DNA from: JBBRHQ01 sp963781345
Lineage (GTDB): Bacteria; Actinomycetota; Thermoleophilia; Solirubrobacterales; 70-9
DNA length: 64,000 bases
Reading direction: 5' to 3'
NCBI GenBank assembly: GCA_963781345.1
Contig: CAWAFQ010000014.1
Coordinates: forward strand, 124,001 to 188,000
A model generated the notes under the pieces. That model had not been told where the DNA came from, did not search any database, and worked only from the letters and a program-made list of their open reading frames with translations. Numbering within the stretch: the stretch's first letter is position 1; every line of letters starts with the position of its first letter. Positions 16,475 to 24,688 of the stretch are shown here, piece by piece. Both the position numbers and the translations under genes were made by a program.

Positions 16475-18298
16475 TTGGCGGTGCAGCCGGTCGAGTCACT
16501 GCATCCGGTGGTCGATGAGGGGGATGCTCTGCGCCGAGCTCGGCGCGAGAACGAGACCCTCTACCGGGTCATCAAGACTGTCTCGTCTTCGCTCGACCTC
16601 GACCGCGTCCTCGGGGGCATCGTCGACATCGCAACCGATGCAACCGGGTGCCACGCCTGCTTCATCTACTTCCTCGAGGGTGAGCGCCTGGTGCTGAGGG
16701 CTGCGTCGAAGCGCTACTCGCGCTTCGTCGGCGAGCTCGGGCTCGGCGTCGATGAGGGCCTCGCCGGCTGGGTCGCGCGGACCAAGACACCGGAGTTCAT
16801 TCCCGAGAACGCGATGGACGACCGGCGGATGAAGTACCTGCCCGAGCTCGAGGAGGAGCGCTTCCAGTCGATGGTCGCGGTCCCGATCCTGGCCAAGTCG
16901 GGCGACGTAATCGGGGTCGCCGTCCTCCACACCGCCGCGCCGCGCGAGTTCGAGGAAGACATCCTCAACTTCCTCATCCACACCGCCTCCCTGGTCGCTG
17001 GGGCGATCGAGAACGCTCAGCTCTACGAGGAAACCCGGCGCCGGGTGCAGGCGCTGACGACGCTGACCGGGCTGAGCCAGGCGCTGGCGACGGTGACGGT
17101 GCGCGAGGACCTCTACGACGCCGTCACCCGCGGCGCCCGCGAGCTGCTCGAGGCCGACGCCTGCCAGATCTACCGTCTCGACGTCGAAGCCGACGAGCTG
17201 GCGCTGGTCGGCTCCGACCCGGTCGGCGCGCCGGCGCCGAGTCCGCGGCCCGGGGGCGCCGGACTGGTTCTTGAACTGATGCGCAGGGCAAACGGTCGCG
17301 GCCGGGCCGCCCGCGGCCGGGTCGCCCGCGAGCTCTGGCCCGATGTCGACGAGAACGCCCTGCTGGTGGCCCCGCTCGTCGCCGGGGACGAGCAGCTCGG
17401 GATTCTCTGCTGCCTCGCCCACGATCGCCAGTTCGCCGTCGAGGACGCCGAGCTGCTCGGCGCCGTCGCCGACCAGACTGCCGTCGGCCTGAAGAAGGCA
17501 GAGCTGATCGAGCGCCTGACCGCCGAGAACATCGTCAAGGACATGTTCGACGCGCTCGCCGCGGGCTCGGTCGAGGCAGCCGAGGCAAAGGCGAGCGAGG
17601 CGGACTGCGATCTCAGCCGGCCGCATCTCTTTCTCCATGTCGAGTCGGCCCCGAAGACTCCCGGCAGCACCCCCGCCTGGCCGGATCTGGTCGCGCGGCT
17701 GGAGGCGAAGCTGCGCCGACTCAATCTGCGCGCCTTCTTCGATACCCGTCACGACCGTGTCCGGGCTCTGGCGACGCTGCCGGGGGAGCAGGGCCTCAGC
17801 GTCGAGGAGCTGCGCTTGGCCTGCGAGCCGCTGGTTCGCGACGAGGGGCTTGTCGTCGGGCTCAGTGATGTCGACCGTGGCGCCGCCAGCGCCCGGCGGA
17901 GAATGCGGGAGGCCGGTGACGCGGCCCGGATCGGCCGTTCGCTGGCGGTCGAGGGTGGTGCCGTCTCCTACGAGCAGCTCGGCGCCTACCGCTATCTCGT
18001 CCACCTCGAGCTCGACGACGCCCCGCGGGATCGCTACCGGCAGTCGGTCGGGGAGCTGATCGCGTACGACAAGCGCCGGGGCGCGCGACTGGTCGAGACG
18101 CTCGAGCAGTACCTCGCCGATCGCGGCAGCGTCACCGCGAGCGCCCGCGCCCTCTACGTCCATCCCAACACCGTGCGGCAGCGCCTCGAGCGGATCGAGC
18201 GGGTCGCCGACCTCAACCTCGACCGCGAGGACCTGCTCTCACTCGAGCTCGCTCTGAAACTCGTCCGCCTGCACGAACTGCGGGCCGGGGAGGAGTAG
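16475..18298 (+). CDS. GAF-GAF-PucR family transcriptional regulator
   Basis: A 607-residue regulator. Residues about 30-185 and 200-350 are two GAF sensor domains (first: VLGGIVDIATDATGCHACFIY; second: LYDAVTRGARELLEADACQIY). The C-terminal part is PucR-like with the helix-turn-helix segment GSVTASARALYVHPNTVRQR and LERIERVADLNLDREDLLSL. Such proteins sense small ligands and control nitrogen or purine catabolism. It is divergent from amt and the glutamine cluster, which it probably controls. The start is TTG 16475, five bases after GGAGG at 16465-16469; GTG 16481 is an alternative. Confidence 0.8.
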   Translation: MAVQPVESLHPVVDEGDALRRARRENETLYRVIKTVSSSLDLDRVLGGIVDIATDATGCHACFIYFLEGERLVLRAASKRYSRFVGELGLGVDEGLAGWVARTKTPEFIPENAMDDRRMKYLPELEEERFQSMVAVPILAKSGDVIGVAVLHTAAPREFEEDILNFLIHTASLVAGAIENAQLYEETRRRVQALTTLTGLSQALATVTVREDLYDAVTRGARELLEADACQIYRLDVEADELALVGSDPVGAPAPSPRPGGAGLVLELMRRANGRGRAARGRVARELWPDVDENALLVAPLVAGDEQLGILCCLAHDRQFAVEDAELLGAVADQTAVGLKKAELIERLTAENIVKDMFDALAAGSVEAAEAKASEADCDLSRPHLFLHVESAPKTPGSTPAWPDLVARLEAKLRRLNLRAFFDTRHDRVRALATLPGEQGLSVEELRLACEPLVRDEGLVVGLSDVDRGAASARRRMREAGDAARIGRSLAVEGGAVSYEQLGAYRYLVHLELDDAPRDRYRQSVGELIAYDKRRGARLVETLEQYLADRGSVTASARALYVHPNTVRQRLERIERVADLNLDREDLLSLELALKLVRLHELRAGEE

Positions 18299-18311
18299 GC
18301 CGTTGATGGCG

Positions 18312-18539
18312 CTAGGCGTGGCTGCGACGGCGCTTGACCGCCAGCCAGATCCAGAAGACCCCGAACCCGACGACGTTGAACATGAACACGAACAGCACCC
18401 ACCAGGCCTTGATCAGAAACGGCAGGTCCTTCTCCTTCGAGAGCTCGTAGCCCGTCAGATAGGCCATCACCAGCAGGGTCACCATGAGGATTGGGGGGGT
18501 GTGCTTGGTGAGGATGAAGAGGACCATCTTCGCTGCCAT
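18312..18539 (-). CDS. Small two-helix membrane protein
   Basis: A 75-residue protein with two membrane helices (TPPILMVTLLVMAYLTGY and AWWVLFVFMFNVVGFGVFWIWLAV) and a basic C-terminus KRRRSHA. It converges on the PucR-type regulator gene with 13 bases between stops and is divergent from the sensor-like gene at 18641. No family recognised; the composition is that of short phospholipase D nuclease N-terminal-like or DUF membrane proteins. Confidence 0.6.
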   Translation of the reverse strand: MAAKMVLFILTKHTPPILMVTLLVMAYLTGYELSKEKDLPFLIKAWWVLFVFMFNVVGFGVFWIWLAVKRRRSHA

Positions 18540-18640
18540 CCTAGTCCGACGACGAACACCCGGCGCTATCGGCCACGCGGCGGCCGGTGGAGTGGGCCAA
18601 GCGGCCGGGCGATCAGGCCGGGCAGCGGGAGGGCCTGCCC

Positions 18641-19321
18641 GTGAGCATCAGGGCGAAGCTCTACGCGGCGATCGTGCTGACGATCCTCGGGCCGCTGGCG
18701 ACGGCGGCGGTGGCTCTGAACGGGATGTCGGAGATGGGGGACCGCTTTGACGAGGCCAGCCAGCGGGCCGCCAACGAGTCGATCGCTCGCGAGCTCAAGT
18801 TCGGGGTCACCGACGTCAACGGCTGGCAGACCGCCTATGGCTACGACAACGGCCGCTCGCGCCCGATCTTCGTCCGCTCGGTGGCCGGGCTGAGACGTGA
18901 CCTGCGAACCGCGGAGCGCACACTCACCGACCCGGGTGAGCTTGCTCTGCTGCGCCGCCTCGAGGGCGAGTTCGACAGCTTCATGCGGCTCGACGCTGTT
19001 GCCTGGGACCGGCTGCAGTCGGGGCACCGCGAGGAGACGAGGAGGATCTTTCTGGGACCGGAGATCGTGCGCTTCCGTGCGATGGCGACGAGCGCAGAGC
19101 GTCTGGCCGCGCTCGAGACGCGCCGGGCGGAGGCTGCCCGCGAGTCCGCCGACAACGCCCGTGACGACGCGAGAAAGCGCTTGATAGCGGTCGCGCTCGG
19201 GGCCGCGCTGGTGATCGTCCTGCTGCTGGTGACCGCTAACGACGTCGCTCGCATGGCCCTCGAGGGAGAGCGCGCAAGGGAGCGATCGCCTGGCACGCAG
19301 AGCACCGACGAGACCACGTGA
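18641..19321 (+). CDS. Chemoreceptor-like sensory membrane protein without signalling domain
   Basis: About 226 residues. The N-terminus SIRAKLYAAIVLTILGPLATA is a first membrane helix; residues about 35-180 are a mostly helical extracytoplasmic domain resembling the four-helix-bundle ligand domain of chemoreceptors; a second helix (LIAVALGAALVIVLLLVTA) follows. After that only about 25 residues remain, so there is no HAMP, MCP or kinase output domain. I chose GTG 18641, preceded by GGGAGGG, over an ATG at 18587. Its stop overlaps the GTG of the antiporter gene (GTGA), so the two are coupled and may act together. Confidence 0.65.
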   Translation: MSIRAKLYAAIVLTILGPLATAAVALNGMSEMGDRFDEASQRAANESIARELKFGVTDVNGWQTAYGYDNGRSRPIFVRSVAGLRRDLRTAERTLTDPGELALLRRLEGEFDSFMRLDAVAWDRLQSGHREETRRIFLGPEIVRFRAMATSAERLAALETRRAEAARESADNARDDARKRLIAVALGAALVIVLLLVTANDVARMALEGERARERSPGTQSTDETT

Positions 19322-20565
19322 CCCGCGACGTCCTCCTGACGCTGAGCCTGCTGCTCAGCGCGGCGCTGGCGGCGCGCTTCGTCGCCAGCCTCATGCGGGT
19401 GCCCGAGATGCTCGTCCTCGTCGCCTTCGGCGCGCTGCTTGGACCCTCGCTCCTCGACGTGGTCGACGTTCCGCTGGATTCGATCGGCGCCCAGCTGTTG
19501 TTCACCCTCGGGGTCTCGCTGATCCTCTTCTACGGCGGGCTCAATCTCTCGCTCCGGGTTCTCCGCCGCGTCTGGGTGGGTCTCGGGATGCTGGTTATCC
19601 CGGGAGTCCTTCTGACGACGGCTGTCACCGGGACGGTCGCTCATTTCGCCTTCGATCTGCCGTGGACCGCCGCGCTGCTGATGGGAGCGGTGCTCTCGCC
19701 GACGGATCCAGCGATCCTGATCCCCCTGTTCGTCCGTTCCCGCCTGCGGCCGAAGGTGGCGCAGACGGTGGTCGCCGAATCGGCCTTCAACGACCCCACC
19801 GGAGCGGTGCTCGCGCTCACCTTCGCCGGGGTTCTGCTCAGCGGCGACGGCTCGATCGCCAAGCCCGCCGAGGAGTTCGTTCGCGACCTCGTGATCAGCA
19901 CCGTGATCGGCATCGTCGCCGGGGTGCTGCTCGTGGCGACGATCTCGAGCCGGCGCACGGGGATCTGGCGCGAGTCCTCGGCGGCCGCGGTTCTGACCGT
20001 GGTCACGATCAGTTACTTCTCCCTTGATTCGGCCGGGGGCAGCGGCTACCTCGGCTCCTTCCTCGCCGGGCTGATCGTCGGCAACATGGAGGAGCTCGGC
20101 CTGGCGACGATGCACTCCTCGCACGAGCAGGAGATGCGCCAGTTCGCCTTCAACCTCGCCGATCTCGTCACCTTCTTCGTCTTCATCGTCCTCGGCGCCA
20201 ACATTCCCTTCGAGGAGCTCGGCCGCAACCTGCTGCCGGCGCTTGCGGTCGTCGCTGCCCTGATGCTGCTGGCGCGGCCGCTGACAGTCTTCGCGTGCAT
20301 CCTGCCGGACCGGGGAGGGGGGTGGACCCGGCGTGAGGTGGCGTTTCTCTGTTGGACAAGGGAGACCGGCGTCGTACCCGCTGCCCTCGTCGGCGTCCTC
20401 GCCGGCCTCGGCGTCCCCCACATCAATCTCTACGCCAGCGTCGTCGGCCTGGCGATCATCCTCACCCTGTTGTTGCAGGCGCTGCCGGCGGCCAGGCTGG
20501 CAGGGAGGCTCGGTCTGCTCGAAGCGGAGCCCGAGCCCGCCGCCGCTTCGGCGGAGCTGGGGTAG
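19318..20565 (+). CDS. CPA1-type cation:proton antiporter
   Basis: A 415-residue polytopic protein of the monovalent cation:proton antiporter-1 family. The ion-site helix carries the conserved acidic pair context (GAVLSPTDPAILIPLFV and VAESAFNDPTGAVLAL, the ND motif of CPA1), and RETGVVPAALVGVLAG near the C-terminus is also typical. It should exchange Na+ or K+ for H+ across the membrane. There is no C-terminal TrkA or cNMP domain. It starts with GTG overlapping the stop of the sensor-like gene, suggesting coupled synthesis and perhaps a regulatory subunit. Confidence 0.85.
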   Translation: MTRDVLLTLSLLLSAALAARFVASLMRVPEMLVLVAFGALLGPSLLDVVDVPLDSIGAQLLFTLGVSLILFYGGLNLSLRVLRRVWVGLGMLVIPGVLLTTAVTGTVAHFAFDLPWTAALLMGAVLSPTDPAILIPLFVRSRLRPKVAQTVVAESAFNDPTGAVLALTFAGVLLSGDGSIAKPAEEFVRDLVISTVIGIVAGVLLVATISSRRTGIWRESSAAAVLTVVTISYFSLDSAGGSGYLGSFLAGLIVGNMEELGLATMHSSHEQEMRQFAFNLADLVTFFVFIVLGANIPFEELGRNLLPALAVVAALMLLARPLTVFACILPDRGGGWTRREVAFLCWTRETGVVPAALVGVLAGLGVPHINLYASVVGLAIILTLLLQALPAARLAGRLGLLEAEPEPAAASAELG

Positions 20566-20633
20566 GGCGAGCGGCGTCGCCGCGCGGAGGCCGCGCCCGG
20601 CCCGCGGGGCGGCCCGCCACTCGATGCGCCAAC

Positions 20634-21639
20634 ATGTGTGGCGTGCCAGCAGAGCCCCTGACCGACGGCCATGGGCGCCGCATCTCAGACCTCAGGGTCT
20701 CGGTGACCGACCGCTGCAATTTCCGCTGCCAGTACTGCATGCCGGCCGACGGTCTCCCCTGGCTCGAGCGCTCGGAGATACTCAGCTTCGAGGAGATCGA
20801 GCGATTGGTCCGTCTCTTCGCCGATCTCGGGATCACCGACGTCCGCCTGACCGGTGGCGAGCCGCTGGTGCGCCGCGACTTCCCGCGCCTGGTCGCGATG
20901 CTGGCGCCGATCGAGGGGCTCGAGGATCTTGCGCTGACCACCAACGGCTACCTGCTCGAGCGCGACGCCGCGGCCCTGGTCGACGCCGGCATCGGCCGGG
21001 TCAACGTCTCGATCGACTCGCTCGCGCGCGACCGCTTCTTCCAGATCACCCGCCGCGACTCCCTCGATCAGGTGATGCGCGGCCTCGACGCGATCGCCGC
21101 CTTCCCCGAGGTGGGCCCGGTCAAGGTCAACGCCGTGGCGATGCGCGGATTCACCGAGGACGAGGCGATCCGCTTCGCCGAGTTCGCCCGCTCGAGCACC
21201 TTCCAGGTCCGCTTCATCGAGTTCATGCCGCTCGACGGCGACCACGCCTGGACCCCGGACTCGGTCCTCACCGGTGAGGAGTTGCGGGCGATCATCGAGG
21301 CGGTCCACCCGCTCGAGGAGCGCCCGCGCGAGCCCTCGGCGACCGCCCGCGTCTTCCGCTTCGCCGACGGGCGAGGGGGAGATCGGCTTCATCAACCCGG
21401 TCTCGGAGCCCTTCTGCGCAGACTGCAACCGGATCCGGCTGACCGCCGAGGGAAAGCTCCGCACCTGCCTCTTCTCACTGCACGAGACCGACCTGCGCGG
21501 CCCCCTGCGCGAGGGCGCGGGCGACGCCGAGCTCGAGCAACTGATCCGCGACGCCGTCTGGCGCAAGGAGCTAAAGCACCACGTCGGCGAGCCCGGCTTC
21601 CGCCAGCCGCCGCGGACGATGAGCGCGATCGGCGGTTAG
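20634..21639 (+). CDS. moaA: GTP 3',8-cyclase MoaA (frameshifted)
   Basis: A radical SAM enzyme that makes 3',8-cyclo-GTP, the first step of molybdenum cofactor synthesis. The N-terminal cluster motif is RCNFRCQYCMP (CxxxCxxC) and the SAM/GTP motif LTGGEPLVRRDFPRL follows. The C-terminal second cluster CADCNRIRLTAEGKLRTC lies in another frame; the change is near 21370 and fits one extra base (GACGGG, extra C, GAGGGGGAG). The protein ends with the usual two glycines (SAIGG), needed for activity in MoaA. First gene of the molybdenum island. Sequence error is more likely than real loss, as all other cofactor genes are intact. Confidence 0.9.
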
Positions 21640-21741
21640 CTGTCCCGCCCCAGCACGTTGTAAGCGCCTGAGAAGCCATCCGCGGACGCTCCCAGAGGCC
21701 TTGGGGGCCTGGTGGCAGCGCCTCGGTCCCGCTACGGAGGC

Positions 21742-21774
21742 GGAGTGCGCAAGCACCGAGTGCCTGCGCACTCC
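21742..21774. terminator. Hairpin between convergent moaA and secreted protein gene
   Basis: A perfect 10-base inverted repeat, GGAGTGCGCA at 21742-21751 and TGCGCACTCC at 21765-21774 with a 13-base loop, sits in the 213-base gap between two converging genes. A bidirectional terminator is the likeliest role. Nothing else was seen in this gap. Confidence 0.5.
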
Positions 21775-21852
21775 CCACCACCAACCCCCGCCGAGCCTTA
21801 CGAAACGGCCGTATTTGAGCCAAAACGTCAGTCTCGGCCCGCGCCGTGGGGG

Positions 21853-22470
21853 TTAGCCGGAGATCACCGTCCCGACGACGGCGCACTCGTTCGTGCCGTG
21901 TCGGTTGGCGAGGAAGTTCGCCGTGACGACGGGGGTGCCGCTCGCGCCTCGCCCGTAGCTGATCGTTCCCTCGTAGTCATCGAGCGGCGCGATCAGGTGC
22001 TCGCCCGCATCGAAGACGTCATCGACGCCCTCGACGACGCTGATGCCGATGATGCTGCCGTCCGTATCCGTCGTTGCGTCGAGGGTGACCTCGGTCTGCG
22101 CGGCCGGGCAGCTGGCCGTGACTGTCAGGCCCCCGAGCGAGAAGAGCGTCTGCGTCGGCGTTCCCGAGGCGACGCGATAGTGGATCTGCTTGACCGCGTT
22201 GCCGCCGACCGTCTTGGAGTTCGGGACGATCCCCAGGCTCGACTCCTTGATCTGGGCGCCCGTCAGCGAGTCCCCCTTGACCTTGGCCGCGGTGACGGCC
22301 CCATTGGCCAGCTGCTTCGTCTTGACCGCGCCCTTCTTGATGTTCTTCGGGCCGACGCTGTTCTTCGCCAAGTGCACGCCGGCATAGGCTCCCCCGGCGA
22401 GCGCGAAGAAGACCGCGATCGTCGCGATCACGTTTGCGTAGCTGAGCCTGCTGGTCATTCGAGCGAACAT
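21853..22470 (-). CDS. Secreted repeat protein of the Thermoleophilia type
   Basis: A 205-residue exported protein. The signal peptide is MFARMTSRLSYANV followed by IATIAVFFALAGGAYA, a form I associate with families found in large numbers in Thermoleophilia. Residues about 35-85 have degenerate repeats around NSVG, KKGAV, ANGAV and LTGAQI, also typical. The C-terminal part is a beta-rich domain of unknown function with two Cys (TASCPAAQ and TNECAVVG) that could form a disulfide. Not part of the molybdenum pathway as far as can be seen, although it lies between moaA and the mod genes. Confidence 0.75.
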   Translation of the reverse strand: MFARMTSRLSYANVIATIAVFFALAGGAYAGVHLAKNSVGPKNIKKGAVKTKQLANGAVTAAKVKGDSLTGAQIKESSLGIVPNSKTVGGNAVKQIHYRVASGTPTQTLFSLGGLTVTASCPAAQTEVTLDATTDTDGSIIGISVVEGVDDVFDAGEHLIAPLDDYEGTISYGRGASGTPVVTANFLANRHGTNECAVVGTVISG

Positions 22471-22624
22471 CTCCCTGCCTCCTTGCAGTCGGGATCGATT
22501 TGGCGCCGAGGAGAGTCTCCTCGCCCCGGACGCAGCCTAACCGCGGGACGCAACACTTGTTCTCAGCCTCAGACCGAATGGGCATCCAGGCGGGGAACGA
22601 TTCGCATCTGCCTATCCCGCCGCG

Positions 22625-22673
22625 GACGTGGGACCTTTTCGCCAGGATTGTCCTGGCAGAAAGGTCCCACGTC
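22625..22673. repeat. Long near-perfect hairpin in the intergenic region upstream of the mod genes
   Basis: Arms GACGTGGGACCTTT (22625-22638) and AAAGGTCCCACGTC (22660-22673) are perfect complements, and an inner stem GCCAGGA / TCCTGGC (22641-22647, 22651-22657) closes on a three-base loop with one small interior mismatch. The total stem is about 22 pairs. It lies between divergent genes, so it is not an ordinary end-of-operon terminator, unless it acts on a leader RNA of the mod operon. Confidence 0.65.
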
Positions 22674-22690
22674 GCGGGGGCCGGGTGGGG

Positions 22691-22711
22691 TGCCTATGCA
22701 ATGCTTAGGCA
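22691..22711. promoter_or_regulatory. Candidate operator at the start of the molybdenum regulator gene
   Basis: A 21-base near palindrome with outer arms TGCCTA (22691-22696) and TAGGCA (22706-22711) and inner GC pairs. It directly abuts the GTG start of the ModE-like gene, where a bound protein would block expression. Autoregulation is an inference. Confidence 0.45.
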
Positions 22712-23098
22712 GTGAGCGATCTCTCGATCGGGGAGGCGGCAAAGGCGCTGGGCGTGAGCGCCGACACGCTGCGGCGCTGGGACCGCGACGGCAAGCTCCA
22801 GACCACCCGCGACGAGCGCAATCGCAGAAGGGTTCCGGCAAGCGAGGTCGAGCGGCTCAGCGAAACGCCCTCGCGCCACAGCACCGGCGACACGTTCTCG
22901 GCCCGCAACCGCTTCCCCGGGGTGGTCCGCTCGGTCGAGGTCGACGGAGTGATGGCGCTGGTCGAGATCGAGGCGGGACCGCACCGGGTTACTGCGGCGA
23001 TCACCCGCGACGCGGTCGAGGAGCTGGGCCTCGCCGAGGGGGTCGAGGCGACGGCGACGGTGAAGGCGACCTCGGTGATGGTCGAGCGGGGCCGCTGA
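22712..23098 (+). CDS. MerR-like HTH + TOBE (Mop) domain molybdenum regulator, ModE-like
   Basis: A 128-residue protein. Residues 1-50 form a MerR/excisionase-type helix-turn-helix (SIGEAAKALGVSADTLRRWDRDGKL), and residues about 60-127 form a TOBE/Mop molybdate-binding domain (SARNRFPGVVRSVEVDGVMALVEIEAGPHRVTAAIT in part). This combination occurs as a molybdate-responsive repressor or storage protein. The gene is followed one base later by modA, and the four genes form an operon. The start is GTG 22712, adjoining a palindrome that may be its own operator. Confidence 0.85.
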   Translation: MSDLSIGEAAKALGVSADTLRRWDRDGKLQTTRDERNRRRVPASEVERLSETPSRHSTGDTFSARNRFPGVVRSVEVDGVMALVEIEAGPHRVTAAITRDAVEELGLAEGVEATATVKATSVMVERGR

Positions 23099-23099
23099 G

Positions 23100-23888
23100 A
23101 TGCGCCGATCGCGCCTCACCGCGCCATCGATCCTGATCGCACTCGCACTCGCACTCGCCGGCTGCGGCGGCGGTGATGGGACCACCGGGTCAGGGGGCCC
23201 AGCCGGCGAAGGCGGCACCCTCGTCATCTCGGCGGCCTCCTCCCTCGAGGACGCCTTCACCGAATACGCGAAGTCCTTCCCCGGCGCAGACATCAGGCAG
23301 TCCTTCGCCGGCTCCGACGCGCTCGCCGCGCAAATCCGCAGCGGCGCGCGACCGGACGTCTACGCCGCTGCTGACACCGAGTACCCGCAGCGGCTACACC
23401 GCGAGGGCCTGGTCACCCGGCCGCGAGTCTTCGCCTCAAACCGTCTGACGATCGCCGTCCCGAAGGGCAGCCGGATCTCCTCGATCTCCGACCTCACCAA
23501 ACCCGGGACCAAGATCGTGATCGGCGCCGGGAGCGTGCCCGTCGGCTCCTACACGCTCGAGGTCCTGGGCCGCCTCCCGGCCGCCGAGCGCCAGGCGATC
23601 CTCGCCAATGTCGTCTCCGAGGAGCCCGAGGTCGCCGCCGTCGTCGGCAAATTGACCCAGGGCGCCGCCGACGCCGGGTTCGTCTACGTAACCGACGCGC
23701 AGGCCGCCGGATCGGCGCTGCGGACGATCCCGATCCCGGCTGCGCTTCAGCCCGACGTCGCCTACGGGATCGCGATCGTCGAGGGCGGGCCGAATCCCGC
23801 CCTTGCCAGGAAGTTCGTCAACGGCTTGTTCGCACCAGGGGCCGGCGCGGAGGCGCTTCGCGAGGCCGGCTTCCTGCCTCCGCCTTGA
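23100..23888 (+). CDS. modA: Molybdate ABC transporter substrate-binding lipoprotein ModA
   Basis: A 262-residue periplasmic-type binding protein anchored as a lipoprotein: signal peptide with lipobox LALAGCGG. The mature protein shows ModA motifs LVISAASSLEDAFTEYAKSF, FAGSDALAAQIRSGARPDVYA and ASNRLTIAVPKG, and ends near GIAIVEGGPNPALARKFV. It captures molybdate (or tungstate) for ModBC. It follows the regulator by one base and overlaps modB by four. Confidence 0.95.
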   Translation: MRRSRLTAPSILIALALALAGCGGGDGTTGSGGPAGEGGTLVISAASSLEDAFTEYAKSFPGADIRQSFAGSDALAAQIRSGARPDVYAAADTEYPQRLHREGLVTRPRVFASNRLTIAVPKGSRISSISDLTKPGTKIVIGAGSVPVGSYTLEVLGRLPAAERQAILANVVSEEPEVAAVVGKLTQGAADAGFVYVTDAQAAGSALRTIPIPAALQPDVAYGIAIVEGGPNPALARKFVNGLFAPGAGAEALREAGFLPPP

Positions 23889-24688
23889 GCCGCGGCGCCG
23901 CCTTCAGGGCGCTGACAGTGGCGGCACTGGCGCTGGCGCTGGCGTTCCTGACGATCCCGATCATCGCCGTATTCACCAACGCCGGTCCGGGCCGGCTGAT
24001 CGAGAGTCTGGGGGAGCCGAGCGCCCGACAAGCTCTCTGGCTGAGCCTGAAGACCTCCGTCGCGGCGCTCGTGATCATCATCGTCGTCGGCACCCCAGCC
24101 GCCTATCTGCTGGCAACTCGTCGCTTCCGCGGCCGGGCGCTCGCGATCACCCTGATCGAGCTGCCGCTGGTGATTCCACCGGCCGTGGCGGGCATCGCGT
24201 TGCTCGCCGCATTCGGGCCCAACGGGATCCTCGGCGGGGCGATCAGCGACGCCGGGATCGAGTTGGTCTTCGAGACCGCCGGAGTCATCGTCGCCCTCAC
24301 CTTCGTCGCCGCCCCCTTCTACATGCGCCAGGCGATTGCCGCCTTCGAGTCGCTTGACCCCTCCTGGCTCGAGGCCGCGCGGACCCTCGGCGCCAGTCCG
24401 GGGCGGACCTTCCTCACGGTAGCGATCCCGAGCGCCCGCCCGGGGCTGGCGGCGGGTACGGCGCTCGCCTGGGGGCGCGCGCTCGGAGAGTTCGGTGCGA
24501 CGCTGATGTTCGCCGGCTCCTTCCCCGGCGTCACCCAGACCGCCCCGCTCGCGATCTTCGCCCGTTTCGGCACCGATTTCACCTCGGCGCTGGCGCTCTC
24601 GGCAGTGCTGATCGCGCTCGCCGGGGCGCTGCTGCTTTCGGTCAAGCTCTTCGCCGGCGAGCCGGTGATGGGGGAGCGGGCCCCGTGA
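23885..24688 (+). CDS. modB: Molybdate ABC transporter permease ModB
   Basis: A 267-residue permease with about six membrane helices and the EAA loop EAARTLGASPGRTFLTVAIP for contact with the ATPase. Strong similarity to ModB in LIELPLVIPPAVAGIALL and ALGEFGATLMFAGSFPG. The likely start is the TTG at 23885, which overlaps the modA stop (TTGA). Overlaps modC by four bases (GTGA). Confidence 0.95.
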   Translation: MSRGAAFRALTVAALALALAFLTIPIIAVFTNAGPGRLIESLGEPSARQALWLSLKTSVAALVIIIVVGTPAAYLLATRRFRGRALAITLIELPLVIPPAVAGIALLAAFGPNGILGGAISDAGIELVFETAGVIVALTFVAAPFYMRQAIAAFESLDPSWLEAARTLGASPGRTFLTVAIPSARPGLAAGTALAWGRALGEFGATLMFAGSFPGVTQTAPLAIFARFGTDFTSALALSAVLIALAGALLLSVKLFAGEPVMGERAP

